This document shows, one piece after another, positions 45,661 through 58,075 of a DNA stretch of 64,000 nucleotides. Below the pieces are notes generated by a model. That model did not search any database. It saw nothing but the letters and a program-made list of their open reading frames with translations, and had not been told where the DNA came from. Position 1 is the stretch's first letter, and every line of letters begins with the position of its first letter. The position numbers and the translations under genes are program-made. The stretch covers positions 7,358,765 to 7,422,764 of the forward strand of contig CM037862.1 of NCBI GenBank assembly GCA_021292105.1, written 5' to 3'. The stretch is from Anadara kagoshimensis (Eukaryota > Mollusca > Bivalvia > Arcoida > Arcidae).

Positions 45661-47753
45661 GTAAGATTAATATTGTGTGCTCTTTGCCATCTTAATTTCA
45701 GGCTTCGATTTAAGACCACCTAAGTTTTGGAAGTTTGATACACATCTCATTATATCTTCATATTTCATATTAATTATCAAGATATTTATGTAAATATTTA
45801 TTAATAGATATACAGTGACCCCTCCCTTTTTTATCTCGCCATCAGTGTCATATATATATTGATAAATAAATAATGAACTTTGTTAACATACCAAACATAT
45901 TGAATTGATAATATATCATTCAGGATGTATGGATAGATTCACAGTTTCTCTTATTTATGTGTTCTGAGTAAGGAACTAAATTTAAACAAATGTACGTGGC
46001 ATTGATGAATTTGTTTACTGTTTAAGTGATTAATTAGATAAATCTAGGAATCGGACAAGATTCATTTTCATCCAAATTCAAGTTTCATTTTGATTCGGAT
46101 TGGAGTTTCCTTTTGATTCGGATGATTCAGATTTGGATTCCGAGGTAGACTGTATATAAATCAGCGAAGATTGGATACAGATAATCTCAGATTGTAGTTT
46201 TAGGATTTAATTGTAGATTTGGAGATTTGATCCTAGGATGTATCTAGGATTAATGTTGTTTGATATTATTCTCTGTAATATATCAGGAGGCTAGCTGACT
46301 TTGGCAGGTGCTTTATGGTTTATTTATATGTTACAAGTGGTAAGTATATTGGCAATACACAACAGTAATGGTATCAATCAAATACTGGTTCTCTTTATTG
46401 GTACTTAAGTAGCAACAAGTGTTTGAGTGCCCCTTGCTAACATCAATCCAATCTCAAAATATTTCAAGAGTCTCTGTCTTAATTCAAAGCAGTATCTTTA
46501 AAACAAGACTGTTTTCTCCCAATCTAAGAAATCTTTGAATTCTAAAAAAGCTATTTAAAACAAGTGTTTTCCCTAAATCCAAGAAATGTTGAATTTTAAT
46601 AAGCTGACTGATAAAGGAAACTGCTTAAGCACCAAAATTCTTCAAATTTATTGAAATTAAGTCATCACTTTGCGCTAATCCATTATTTCTGATACCCTTG
46701 TTCACATATACCAGTTTTTACTGTACATAATAGATTCTGATAGAATGCCAAGATTAATTTTTTTGTAAATCTCCTTTTAACCCATGCCTCCTTCTCAAAT
46801 TTTAGTTTTGGTGTAAAAAATGAGGGTTTTAGGTGAAGAATATCAATTGCAGTTGAAAAGGAAATGTAAAGACTGGTTGTAAAATGTACCTACTATATCA
46901 GTGACTACTAAATATTGCATCGATGTTACATGGAATGTCCAGTTATAATTAAATTAGTCTTAGGAAATTTTGTTTGATCAAATTACAGTTCAAAAGGTAT
47001 ATATATGATGTGTGTGTGGTATTTATAGCTGAGGGTACTTCCGAGGTCTTCTATCTATGGAAACCATCTAGCCCAAGTTAATTCCATTACAGAAATTTTT
47101 CTACCATGGCTTTATATAAGGACATAATTGTTAATTAGTTCATTGGTCTTTATTGGACCAGGTATAGATAACTGTATTGTGAAATAAGGCAGTAAAACAA
47201 GCTTATAAAGGTCTTATAATTATAGGGTCCTCGTAAAAACCCCAGGTCTTTGTAACAAGCCTGTGTTACATTTTCTGATTACAGATAGGTACTAAACAAG
47301 TGAATTAAATTTTTACACACCTTTTGAGGTTAAACTACCATATAATTTTACATCTTAACCTCTTATTAATTTTTGATAACATCTTTTATTTTACCAAATT
47401 TTTTCGGAAAATACCAATTTTTTTTAAAGGGGGTGTGGCTTAATGATTTTTGGAGGGAGGGGTTTGACCATTTTAAGTGTTGACCGTATAAAGACATCAT
47501 AATCAATAGTAATTAAGGTCCAGATACAATTTTATGATTTTTTTTATTCTGTTAATTAAATCAACCCACACATATTGGGGATAAATAAAGGATATTTTCG
47601 TACAGGGTATAGATGATCATCGGTACATGTGATAGGTTAATTCTGAGTCACTCAATATGACATGGTTTACTATAGTACATAACAGTTTGTAAATAAAACT
47701 TAACATATCACAAGGTCCTGTTTGTATCTGATCATTATAAAAAAATAACGAAG
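45661..47753. other. AT-rich non-coding stretch
   Basis: Nothing supported beyond short direct repeats such as TTTTGATTCGGAT twice near 46090-46125. Confidence 0.5.
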
Positions 47754-48075
47754 GAAGTTGTTATACTGAACTTTGTGGAAGATTATAACCATAAGTGGTT
47801 TTAAAGATTTTACTTGGAAATTGATGCTAGATTGTCAAAAAATGGTAAGTTTGTTTTCTTTTTAATTGAACTGTGATACTGAATTTTGTGGCAGATTATT
47901 AAGTGGTTTAAAAGGCTTTTACTTTGAAAATGATTTGAAGAAAGGGTAAATTTGACTTTATTTTAATTGAATTAACATAAAACCAAATTTTGTGGAAGCA
48001 ATACTGGGAAAAAGACATTGGTGACAAAGGTAATTCTACAATGATTTTACTTTTTAATTGAATTATGAAATTTTG
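47754..48075. repeat. degenerate 105-113-bp triplication
   Basis: CTGAACTTTGTGGAAGATTA (about 47766), CTGAATTTTGTGGCAGATTA (about 47878) and CCAAATTTTGTGGAAGCAAT (about 47982) begin three diverged units that each contain a TTTTACTT-GAAA segment and TTTTAATTGAA. A 79-codon minus-strand frame across it is not convincing. Confidence 0.65.
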
Positions 48076-49669
48076 TATATCTAAAAATAAAACTGATATG
48101 CTTACACTAACATTAATGATTTCTTGTAGAAATATGAAAAGTTGCACTGTTTGATAGCCCTAATTTAGAATTAATGTTAATAGAATTTTTTGAATTTTTG
48201 ACTGCTTGATTCTCCCTGTATTTTACTCTAGCATTAGCATACACAATATTTATTCTCGTAAATTACAAATAAATTATATTTACAAACAAATGAGATTCTC
48301 TAATGAGCAATTAATAGCATTACCAGTACTTGGAGTATTATCTCAGAGATTGATGATGCAATGATTTTATTTTAGTTTCATCTGTTAGGCATAAGGTATA
48401 GGAATTAAAAAGTCAAGATCTTTTGAAAATAAGATGAACAAAGTTTTCATAATATTTATGTATCTGTTAAGAAGGTTTATGTTGTTGATCTATTCCGGAT
48501 GACATATACATATAATTATGTGTCGATTAACCAAAATTTCTTTAGTTTTTGATTGTTATTTGATAACTGAAGTTATTTTAATGTAAGTTTTAAGAAACAG
48601 CAATAAGTCACTTCTTTGTTGTAAGGATACTTTGTCACTTGCTGTTAAAAATGTTCTGCAATTTCTTCTTAACTCTTGTATAAATATAGTTGTGGCAAAA
48701 CAATGTATGCTTACTGCAATAAAGATATTGAAATTAAATTGAAGTTTGAAGGGATGTTTTGGAATTTGTGGGATGGGGACCAGATACATGTATATACCTT
48801 GCACAGTACTAAAAATGTTTTTGTTCCTGTTGTAATTACATAGCAACTAAGAGAGGCATGTTTTTCATTCTTTGTGAACATATTGGTCAGTTTAGGTTTT
48901 GCCTTGGTATAGTGACTTTTATATGTCGGTCTACTTAGAAGATATCATGTGAGTAATTGAATGTCTCTATAAGAATCAGAGCCTGTACAGTATTATAGAG
49001 GTTTAATGGTGACTTGTAGGGTTTATGGATCATAAAAATGGATAATTTGTCACTAGATGATTTGATTGATATCTGATAGTCATGCTTCATTTCTGACCAA
49101 GCTTCTTAGTAGATGTTGTGGCTATTTGGTGAGTTCGTTCTGCAGACAATTTAATAAGTGTTTACCTGTATAGAAAAATAAGAAGTAGAAGACATTATCC
49201 TTTGCAAGAATTTACATTTCATAGTAATTTCCTAGTATAGTCTCCACAGATAAGTAGGTCCGAATTTGTTCAGTTTAATAAAAACTTAAAAAGATAGATT
49301 TTAGTTTTTGTATAATGAATAAATGGGAAAGTTATCATCAGAGAATTTTTACGATTTTTGCTTTGATGTGAGTGAGGTAATGAGGTAGATGTAATTTATA
49401 AGGATGTTTTTTATGAACTCAGTGACGTAGGTACTACACACAGACTAATGATGTGATGGTATAACAGATTTCTAAACACTTGAACTTTAAATTTAATTAA
49501 CTATAATTACTGTAGTCAAGGTTCAGAACCTACTCAACAAAAATTATACCATGTCAAGTTGTTTACCCTTGTAGATTAATTTACCTGTGGTGTTTGCTAC
49601 AAAGTTCTATTTTTTCTCCTGCCTCTTTTGGGTTCTAAAAAATTCTGCTTTTGATGCCCTTGTAACATT
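48076..49669. other. AT-rich non-coding stretch
   Basis: No supported feature. The minus-strand frame at 48556-48846 has no recognisable domain or splice context. Confidence 0.5.
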
Positions 49670-49915
49670 AAAGTGGAGTGGAGTAATAGAGTTTAATACC
49701 CCTAGCCAGTCAAGATTCTTTTACTTTAATCAAGGCTATCAGTTCTGGGATTGTTGCGGAAACTGGAGTACCCAGGGAATGCCTGATATCATTGGATATC
49801 AGTGGATTAATGGAGTTTTACACCCCAGTCGTGATTTTTTCGCTTATAAGAAATTGAAGCGAGCAATTCTACTATATTGTGGAGGAAACTGGAGTGCCCA
49901 GAGAAAACCTTATAT
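49670..49915 (-). mobile_element. two SINE body fragments, minus strand
   Basis: Read on the minus strand, two adjacent pieces carry the family-B/A body: GGGTACTCCAGTTTCCGCAA with CAATCCCAGAACTG (about 49785-49745), and GGGCACTCCAGTTTCCTCCA (about 49905-49880). GGAGTTTTACACCCCAGTCG near 49810 resembles the family-A tail. They look like two insertions or a duplicated one. The 165-codon plus-strand frame at 49587-50084 runs through both and is therefore not a credible gene. Confidence 0.7.
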
Positions 49916-50690
49916 AAAGAAAAGTCATCACTCACTGATCCTTGTCATACATTCACGGAACACACACACACATACATGCAAAATAAAACAAATTGACCTA
50001 GACACTCCTGCATTTAATTTTGCTTGCAGCTATGCATTTTGTATACTAGATCCTGTTAATAAATTGAACTCTTCAAAGATTTAAAAACATTTAATTAAAT
50101 TTTAGGAAGTTCAAATTTTATTAAAGTATACCTATGTATATATACTTTAAATGTGTCAACCTGAGTGTTTAATGAATGTTAAATTTGCTGTACTCTGAGT
50201 TAATATAAGCTGGTCTTTGTGCATATTTTATTTTTTATGGTAGTAAATAGCTACATCTATTTTCTGGGTCAGGAAACAACAAAAAGGGCTTTGGCCTGAC
50301 ACCTTTTATCTGCCCTTCCTAATTAGAATTCAGGTAAAGTTTCCGATTATTGTCAATAAGCTGAGCTGATATATGTGGGCAGCAGGTATAGTGTTACCTG
50401 TGACAGGTGAGGTCATCAAGTACAAACATGAGGATAAAATTATTATAATTACAGATTTTAAATTTGAATTTGATTTGACTTTTGCCTTGAGGTTTATATA
50501 TCAGCAGATTAAATAACTGTAGCTGTACATCACTGATCAATATCATGTTGATGATGGGAGGTTTTATAAATATTTAAAGAAAAAATAAGATTTATGTTCT
50601 TTGATAGAATGATTTTTTTCTCAAAATTGAATTCTTTGACATATTAAAAAGACATTTATAATTTATTTTTATATATACATCATCAGTAAC

Positions 50691-50693
<3 letters not shown>

Positions 50694-50748
<55 letters not shown>
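50694..50748. repeat. (TA)27 microsatellite
   Basis: About 55 bp of pure TA, self-complementary and able to extrude a cruciform. The real allele length is uncertain for such a tract. Confidence 0.95.
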
Positions 50749-50751
<3 letters not shown>

Positions 50752-50888
50752 TATATGTATCAATGTGGCCAGGTCTATGATTGCAAGTACAGTAAATCCC
50801 TTCAAACACTTTCTCTACATTGTTCATAGAGCAAAAAATGCTATCTTCCAAAATCCAAAATCTGTTTCTTCTTCCTCAATTTAACTGC

Positions 50889-51077
50889 TGGGTCCTTTGG
50901 AAGATACCTTAAAACTTGATGTCCCATGTCACAGTAGACATAAAGTGCAAATGAACCCTCCCTGCACATTGCCCCGATCACACTACAAAGGTCAAAATTT
51001 CTGCCACTTCAGATATAGCTGCTGACATCTTGATATAAGTAAAATATTCTTGACTGGGACGTAAGACCCCATTCAAA
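50889..51077 (+). mobile_element. 5'-truncated SINE family A with perfect target duplication
   Basis: A 12-bp perfect direct repeat CAATTTAACTGC flanks the element at 50877-50888 and 51078-51089. The element starts inside the family-A body (GGGTCCTTTGGAAGATACCT) and runs through CCCTGCACATTGCCCCGATC, CTGACATCTTGATATAAGTA and ATATTCTTGACTGGGACGTA to the tail. The tRNA-like head is absent, and because the target duplication abuts the truncation point it was lost at insertion. Confidence 0.9.
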
Positions 51078-51089
51078 CAATTTAACTGC

Positions 51090-53229
51090 CAAACCTTCTA
51101 CAGAATAATGCCAAATGTTGATGGTAAAGTAAGGTTTTGCTGTATATTACAGTGAATATTCTGAAGATATAACCTTAATTGAGTTAACAGTTTTAATTGG
51201 CACTTGAAAAATACACAGTAGACAAAAAGTCTAAATGTAAGTAAGAACCATTGAACTTTCAGTACTTAATCAAAGTCATAAAAAAGATATGGAAAAAAAT
51301 TAGAATATCTTTTTTCATTAAAATCAAAAACGGGACAACACCGTCTAAAATTTTGATTATCTATAGGTACAAGGAATTAATTAATAGGAACAAGGTGTTC
51401 ATTAATTAAAATCAGAATTTCAGAAAACCATTGATGAAAATCTAAATTAAATCAGATCATGAATTTAATTAGTTATTCATTTAATTAATGAAGCAGCAGG
51501 TGACTTAATAAGTGGAGACATGGAATTATTTGTTACCAGAGAAAGGGGGAAATACGGACTGTCCCATATTATGTTAATAATAATTAACACAAGGATATGT
51601 ATCCAGGTGATCCTAATTAACTCAGGCCAGGTATCAAGTGAAATGGATTAGGTGATCTGTTTCATTTTACTTCAGTGCAGGTTTTATTTGTAAAGACTAG
51701 CTTAAAAAGAAAAACATGACTTCAAACAGAAAGTGTATCTTTTAAGGACCAAAAGGTATGCCTTGTATGCCCCCACTGATTTAATGAGCATTAATTATCC
51801 AGATGATAGAAGAGTCGAGCCTTGTAACATATAGGAGTATTAGTCAAGGAGATGATAGGCTTTGAATACTGCCCAGTCAAAAAAAGAACTTAATTAAGAA
51901 AGTGTGGGCTATGTTATTTACTTACAAAAGGTGCACAAATTGGTCCAATTCATCTCAAGATGGACCCCTAGGGATTTTGTGTTGGTACAACAAGCTGTAA
52001 AGGTTTGGGATTCATTATGACTATTATATGAACTGTATGGGGAGTCAATTTGTTCTGTAGACAAGTGGATGACATTGCTTTACCCATAAATATTATGTTC
52101 AGATTTTACTTGGGATCTTAGCTCTTAGCTGTTCATTGGACTGGTGTTGCTTCTTTTTAAAGTTAATTATAGGGTTTAAATGATTTTGTGTTTGGAAATA
52201 TTTAATGAATTCAGAAAGACGGGTAAGTCAGTTTGTAAGTTATTGAATGCTTTAGTAATAGTGTGTACATTATTACTATTGAATATTTAAGTGGATAATT
52301 GATGATAATTGATGTTATTTTGTCTTACTTATTCTGCTGTTTGTAATGACACCATACGGCCTTCAACAGGCCACCAAGGCGGCAAGTCAAATAATGGATC
52401 AGTAATATTGATTAGATAATTTATTATCTCCTAATTGTTTATAATGAGAGACTGGAAAAAAACGAAATTGATCTGATTGTGAAACAGACGATAAAGGAAT
52501 TTTAAACGGTTAATTTAATAACTTTTTTATAGTTTTAAAGTCTTTTTTCTCTTCTCTCCCTCTCTCTTTTGGGGGAATTTCAAATGATTTCAAGGAATGT
52601 ACTCTTTTTTTGATGCCAGGTTAAAACGGTTATAGAATTGTTAAGGGGAAGTAACTTCAGCATATTTCTTTTAATTAATTGTTTTTTCTCCTTTAGGGGA
52701 ATTTCAAGTGTTTTAAGAATGTGAACTTCAATTTTTGGAAGCTGTAATATGGTTAAGGGGAAGTAACTCCAACATACCTTTATAAAATTTCCAATGTGGT
52801 GGAGTTTTTCCAAATGGCTTTAAATAGAGGATTGTATAAAATATTGAATATTTATTAAAATTTGCTTGCTGAGGCGACCTATTTAATTTAAGGACACTCA
52901 CATCCTGGTTTGTCCATCCAGGGACATTGTTCTTAAGATGAGTAATAATATTTTGTATTAAATCTCTCTTATCCAGAGATGAAAATCTTAGTCACACTTA
53001 TCATTATAAAGACGCTGGAGAAAACAATATCATCTTTGTTGATTTATGACTTAAAACAACATCATTTATTGATCAGTATTTAAAAGAAAAAGGATATTAC
53101 ACTCGGTCTTTATTATGTTTACAACGGATGTTTTTAAATCTTTCATTTCTGGTTTTTAAAATCCAGTAATTAACAGAGCATAAATATGTACATGTACTGT
53201 TCAAGATTTTAAATTGTTTATAAAATTAG
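51090..53229. other. non-coding stretch with a 127-bp two-copy duplication
   Basis: At 52569-52800 GGGGAATTTCAA(A/G)TG begins two copies 127 bp apart, each ending with GGTTA..AAGGGGAAGTAACT. The GGGGAAGTAACT phrase resembles the GAGTTACTTCCC phrases at 9367 and 39015. Otherwise AT-rich DNA. Confidence 0.6.
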
Positions 53230-53396
53230 GGTGTACATGACGAGTACATCTTCAATCAGTGTCGATACGACAAACTGGTTTTGATTTGTGGAAATGGATT
53301 TAGAGAGATACCGCTACACATGGCTTATCAGGATACTGAATTAAGAGAATGCAGAATGGAAAATAAGTTAGAAGAATTGATACACATATTTGAAGG
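53230..53396 (+). CDS. candidate internal coding exon, product unknown
   Basis: Between TTTATAAAATTAG (acceptor, ending 53229) and the donor GAAGG|GTAAAT at 53397 lies a 167-nt segment open in one frame: 55 codons plus two bases, so phase 0 in and phase 2 out. An in-frame TAG sits right at the acceptor and an in-frame TAA at the donor, as expected for an exon bounded by introns. The peptide starts GVHDEYIFNQCRYDKLVLIC, continues GNGFREIPLHMAYQDTEL and ends RECRMENKLEELIHIFE, a mix of a hydrophobic core strand and a charged, helix-prone end. Its composition looks much more protein-like than other frames in the window. I do not recognise the family. The acceptor pyrimidine tract is weak. It does not join the 28101 exon in frame. 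Confidence 0.42.
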
Positions 53397-54027
53397 GTAA
53401 ATTTTATAACAGGATCTGATTTTTATCAACATGATCACTCTTATGTACAAGGAAATAATATAGTCAAACTTATTATAACTTAACAATTTATCAATTTATC
53501 AATTTTAAAATTCTGTATTTTGTCTTCTTGTTACTTGACTATTCAGTTTGCTCTTTCCATCTATTATTTTCATCTCCATTATATATTATTCTTGTTCTGC
53601 TATTCTTCTTGTATCTCCCTTTCTCTCTCTTTTAAAGCTACTCCCTTACTTTGGACTTACAGTGTGAGATTTTTTCAACAATTTGAGTACAGAAAATGTA
53701 AAACAAAGCCAGCATACTAGGACTTGGTTTATAGTGTGGTAATTGCAATGTTTCGATGTTACACTTTATGAGTTTAGTACAAATGTTGTAGTCCTAAGTG
53801 GGAGAAGGGGGGGGGGGATTTATTCCTTCTCTATTGCTTACTGAATGTTTTCTACCAGTAGTAAGCATTTTGACAAATTTATTTGGATGTTTTAAAATAT
53901 GTCTTGACATGGGAGTAGTTTGGTGTACATATTGATGCTGACATAGGTCGCCACAGTGGTGAGCTAGCCAAATAGATAATTACCACACAGTGTGACCTGA
54001 CTTCTGCATATGCTATAATATAAACAA
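53397..54027. other. non-coding stretch with G11 run
   Basis: Intron-like. A G-rich run GGGGGGGGGGG lies at about 53807-53817. No gene seen. Confidence 0.5.
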
Positions 54028-54418
54028 CTAGTTATACTAAATCTTCTGTCTTATGTGTATTACATATCCAGTAATCGGACAGACAATCATCATTAACTTA
54101 TCATGTCTCCATAATGGACCCTGGAGTGAATGAATGAAAAATACCCTACCCCTTGAAGAAAACCAACTCCACCCTACTCTCGGATCAGAAACAATTATAC
54201 TAGTTATACTAGATCTAATGTTTGTAACATACAAAGTAATCGGACATATAGTTGTCATTCACTCATCATGTCTCGTACATGTAAACCCATGACCCTTATC
54301 ACGGCAGTGGGCCATCCTTCACATTGCCCCAAGTGTACTGCAAAGGTAAAAAAGTTCACTTATAACTGGTGATGTTTCAATATAATTGAAATTTTCTTGA
54401 CAGTTGTAAAACCTCATT

Positions 54419-54452
<34 letters not shown>

Positions 54453-54570
54453 GTCTTGTACATGTAAAAGATATAGGACGAAATGTACCAAAAATACCCT
54501 ACCAATTCCCCCTTGTACAAAAACCAACCCAACCAAACACCACTCTGGGTTCAGAGACAGTTATCTATAT
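54028..54570. repeat. 171-bp duplication, third copy split by a SINE
   Basis: CTAGTTATACTAAATC at 54028 and CTAGTTATACTAGATC at 54199 begin two units; GTAATCGGACA and TTATCATGTCTC/TCATCATGTCTC occur in both. The segment AAATACCCTACC...AAAACCAAC...GGATCAGAAACAATTAT (about 54140-54197) returns after the SINE as AAATACCCTACCAATTCC...GGTTCAGAGACAGTTATC (about 54492-54565). The SINE at 54286-54453 interrupts this copy. Confidence 0.75.
54286..54453 (+). mobile_element. 5'-truncated SINE family A with AATC tail and target duplication
   Basis: Flanked by TCTCGTACATGTAAA (54271-54285) and TCTTGTACATGTAAA (54454-54468), 14 of 15 matching. Starts within the body (TATCACGGCAGTGGGCCATC), has TTCACATTGCCCCAAGTGTA and AATTTTCTTGACAGTTGTAA, and ends in seven AATC repeats (54424-54451). 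The head is missing and the truncation abuts the target duplication. Confidence 0.9.
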
Positions 54571-56201
54571 ACATGTAAATTAATAGAAAAAGAAACCAGA
54601 AAACTGCAATTCTAGCCTTTTGTACTTTACGTAATTACAGAACCACTTAAAATAGACTCCTTTGTCTGATGTTATCTTTACTCTGTGATATTATTTTCTA
54701 GTTTTATCATGAACTTTTTTGTCCTGGTAGTCTTAATGACATAAAAACAATAGAGATCACAGCGGTAAATCACAGTTATATAATTGGTTGTCTCATTAGT
54801 TGTAACCTTCGCCCGTATTTTATTTTTTTCATGTTTTGCGTGTTAGGTAATTAATCCAATTCTTGATGCTAAAACAACATGCACTCTAAAATACAAGGAC
54901 TTTATCATTAAGTGGCTCTCATGAAGAACTTTAAACTAATTGGATAGTTTTTCACTTGACACGAGCAGAACATGAAGCATTAAGTAACAGCATCTGTAAA
55001 TCCTGATATAGACGAGGGGGGATAGGTAGATCTCAAGTTTGTGTTGTTTTTTTTATGTGTTTGTTGAGTAAATATATTTGGAATATGGTGTTTTTATTCT
55101 GATTAATCATGCCATCTGTTTTATTGAAACCCAGGACCATTAAGTGTAAAGATGAAGACTTCTAGATCTTAGTCTTATTATTTCTTAAAAACAAATTACT
55201 CTACTTCTTCAAATGGAAGCACCTCTAGTGCACCTGCACTTAAGTACAGACAGAGCTTATGTTGGTCATGCTGTCATCTGGTGTGGTCGTGAGTACCATT
55301 CCAAATTTAGTGTTTATGTCTAATATTTAGGTTTTTAATAGACAAATGGTTAAGTTTTTGGTTAAAAGTTTTTTTAATGGACAACTCCAAAGATGCACAG
55401 GTGAGTTATGTTGTTCCTCCCACAGCTTTTGTTTTATGCATCTAATATAAATGTATACAGCAGAGCTTTGTTTGAATAGTTGGTGTAAAACAAGCATCTT
55501 TATTTGACTTTCAGAAAAAAGACCTTTAAAACAATTCTGGTTAACTGAAAATGAGGCTGAAATATAAAATGTTATTGCTAAAAATGTTTCATCTTGTTGT
55601 CAGAATGATGTCCCAATGAATGAAAGAATATTGAATAGGGTTTAAAACACTGTTGCTCCACTCCCATAAAATGTTTCCCTAAAACTTGCTTGAAAATTTA
55701 AAAACATTGGTTTGGATTGACAATTTACATTTAAGATATTCTTTGTGAGAAGTATAAGTTTTAACTTTAAACCAGATTCGTAAGTCATATCCTATATGTC
55801 TGTAATTAATAGTTAAAAAATTCAGTTATACAGTAGTTGACATCAGTGATAAATGTATTTGAAACTTGATGACACAATGTCATCAGATTAGTTTGTAACT
55901 TTGTTTTGTCCTGTAAGAGAAGTAATCATTCATTCCCTGCACTAAGGTTAGTGCCCTTAATACTTAAACCTATCACCCCTCCTCCGATTGTAGGGACCTC
56001 CCCCGGTTACATTGAAAAATAAAACTCTATCATGTTACAGTTTACATGGTTGGTTTTAACTCTTTATGAAATTTGTCAAATTTTCCCAATTTTCTGGTTG
56101 ATTCTTGAATCTATGTGAATACTGTAGCAAAACAAAACTTGTTGTAATTTCTAAACCTAAAAATTAACTGGGCTGAGAAATTAAATTCTCACATGACTTT
56201 G
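54571..56201. other. non-coding stretch
   Basis: No supported gene. A patch at 55200-55300 (GGAAGCACCTCTAGTGCACC) is open in two frames for about 30 codons but lacks a clear exon structure. Confidence 0.45.
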
Positions 56202-56335
56202 AACAATTTGCAAAGAAACCATTGTGCTGGACTTGAAACAGTTTGCAAAGAAACCTTTGTGCTGGTCTTATAGCAATTTGCAAAGAAACCACTGTGCTGG
56301 ACTTATAGCAATTTGCAATCAAACCACTGAGGAAA
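56202..56335. repeat. 35-bp minisatellite, four units
   Basis: TTTGCAAAGAAACC recurs at 56207, 56242, 56277 and (as TTTGCAATCAAACC) 56312, an exact 35-bp period, with linkers of the type ACTGTGCTGGACTTATAGCAA. Short and moderately diverged. Confidence 0.92.
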
Positions 56336-57282
56336 AAACCTGATGTGGCTTATAAAAGTTTGTAACCTCAAATTTACTTGGAAACGAAATGCGTTTATTA
56401 GGTTGATTTTGGTACTAGTAATAAAAATTATGGTACATGATAACAGAATAAATGTTGTTTTTATATCAGAGGGATAATGGTACAGAGGTTGTTGAGACTT
56501 GGTGAGATGTTGATCATCGTATCAATAATATCATCATATCTCCCTCAGTTACTGTAAGTAAGTAAAAGTTTGCCAGAAATAGATTAACTGATTGTGAAGG
56601 CTACGAGGTGTACAGTTAGGTGTTTAGCAGGTACTCTTACTTTTATATGTATATGTGTGCAAGATTTGGCGAATTGTCAAATCAGTTGTAGAACTTATAG
56701 TGTGTTTGTGTGTGAAGGGTGAGGTCTGTAGGTCTCCGTGTTCAGCAAGGCCAGGGGAAGAAAATTTATAATCACTTACCTCAGTTTAAACAGGTTTGTT
56801 TTTAAAAATTTTGATAGATTAGTTATATTTACAAATGTTTTTTGTGATTTTTGTAATTTATTATTCTCTGTGTAAATGCATGTAGTTTTTCTTCTTTTTC
56901 TTTTTGCAATATTTTTCTTCTGTTGTTATAAAAAAATTACTAATGCAGTAAAAGAAATTGAAAAGGAAAAAACAATGAAAATTATTACATGTATTTAAGT
57001 TTAACCAATACATTATGAATGAAGTTTTATCCTTGCAAATGCATGTATGTATATGTGTGGAAAGTCTGTAAACAAATTTTTTATCAATGAAAAATGAACT
57101 GAGTTGATAACACATGGCCTTGTGTATAATATTCTGACAGCCTAATTTACTGTTTTTACTATATGTATGTTTGTTCTGTTATTCACCAATATGTCATTGC
57201 TCCTGTATCAGTCATTGTCCTCAGTGCCAGCAGCTTCATCTTTATATACATTCAGTTTCTAAATAAACACAGACTCTGAATT

Positions 57283-57640
57283 CTTCCTTTCAAAGTGCCT
57301 GAGTGGCAAAGTGTTCTAAAGTTTTGGCAATAGATGTGGCTTAAAACTCTTCCTTCAAAAGTGCCTGAGTGGCAAAGTGTTCCAAAGCACTGGCAATAGT
57401 TGTAACTTTACAACGCTTCCTTCTGAAGTGTCTGAATGACAAAGTGGTCTAAAGTTAATTAATTGGCTATAATTGCAGTCTCTAAAGTTTTCCTTCCAAA
57501 GGACCAAGTGGCAAAGTGTTCTAAAGTACTGGCTAGAGATCAGCGTCTCACCATCTTGTTTAGATTCTCACAAACTCAAATTAACAGAAATTCTTGTTCA
57601 GTTTAAGAAATTTGATGCCTCTTTCTATATGAATTAAATT
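57283..57640 (+). repeat. 66-74-bp array of SINE-B heads ending in a SINE
   Basis: CTTCCTTNAAAAGTGCCTGA and GTGGCAAAGTGTTCTAAAG recur at about 57283, 57349, 57416 and 57490. The GTGGCAAAGTGTTCTAAAG part is the A-box region of family B (compare GTGGCCAAGTGGTCTAAAG at 43303). Only the last unit goes on into a SINE-like continuation (GAGATCAGCGTCTCACCATC then GTTTAGATTCTCAC) that fades by about 57640. This is a third array made from a SINE 5' end plus flank, older than the one at 43140. Confidence 0.82.
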
Positions 57641-57887
57641 TATCCAGGGCATAAAGCACCATGCCACCAATGTGCAAACTGCAACTTCTTATTCTGGGAA
57701 GATCAATTTAAAAAAATAATTAATTTGCAATATCATGAAATGTGTAAAGCATTATTTATGTAAACCACTTGACCAAAATCCTGAATGTTTATATTACTAA
57801 CTACAAATTTCCTGTCTGTTTGTACATAAATATTTAACTCTGTGTTGTTGTTTGACCTTTAGACTTATTAAATTTTTTAATAAGAAT

Positions 57888-58075
57888 AATTTCAAAAGTA
57901 AATTTCACATATAAAATTGAAATTTCAAAAGTAAATGCACCTATAAAATTGAAATTTCAAAAGTAAATGCACCTATAAAATTGAAATTTCAAAAGTAAAT
58001 GCACCTATAAAATTGAAATTTCAAAAGTAAATCAGCATATAAAATGTAAATTCTCATATAAAATTGAAATTAGCA
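57888..58075. repeat. 32-bp minisatellite, about five units
   Basis: AAATTGAAATTTCAAAAGTA begins at 57914, 57946, 57978 and 58010 with an exact 32-bp period; the linker is AATGCACCTATA. AAATTGAAATTT is nearly self-complementary. Diverged half units lie at both ends. Confidence 0.92.

Noticed and set aside
49587-50084. 165-codon open frame
   Set aside because: It runs antisense through two SINE fragments and a CA-rich stretch, and shows no domain.
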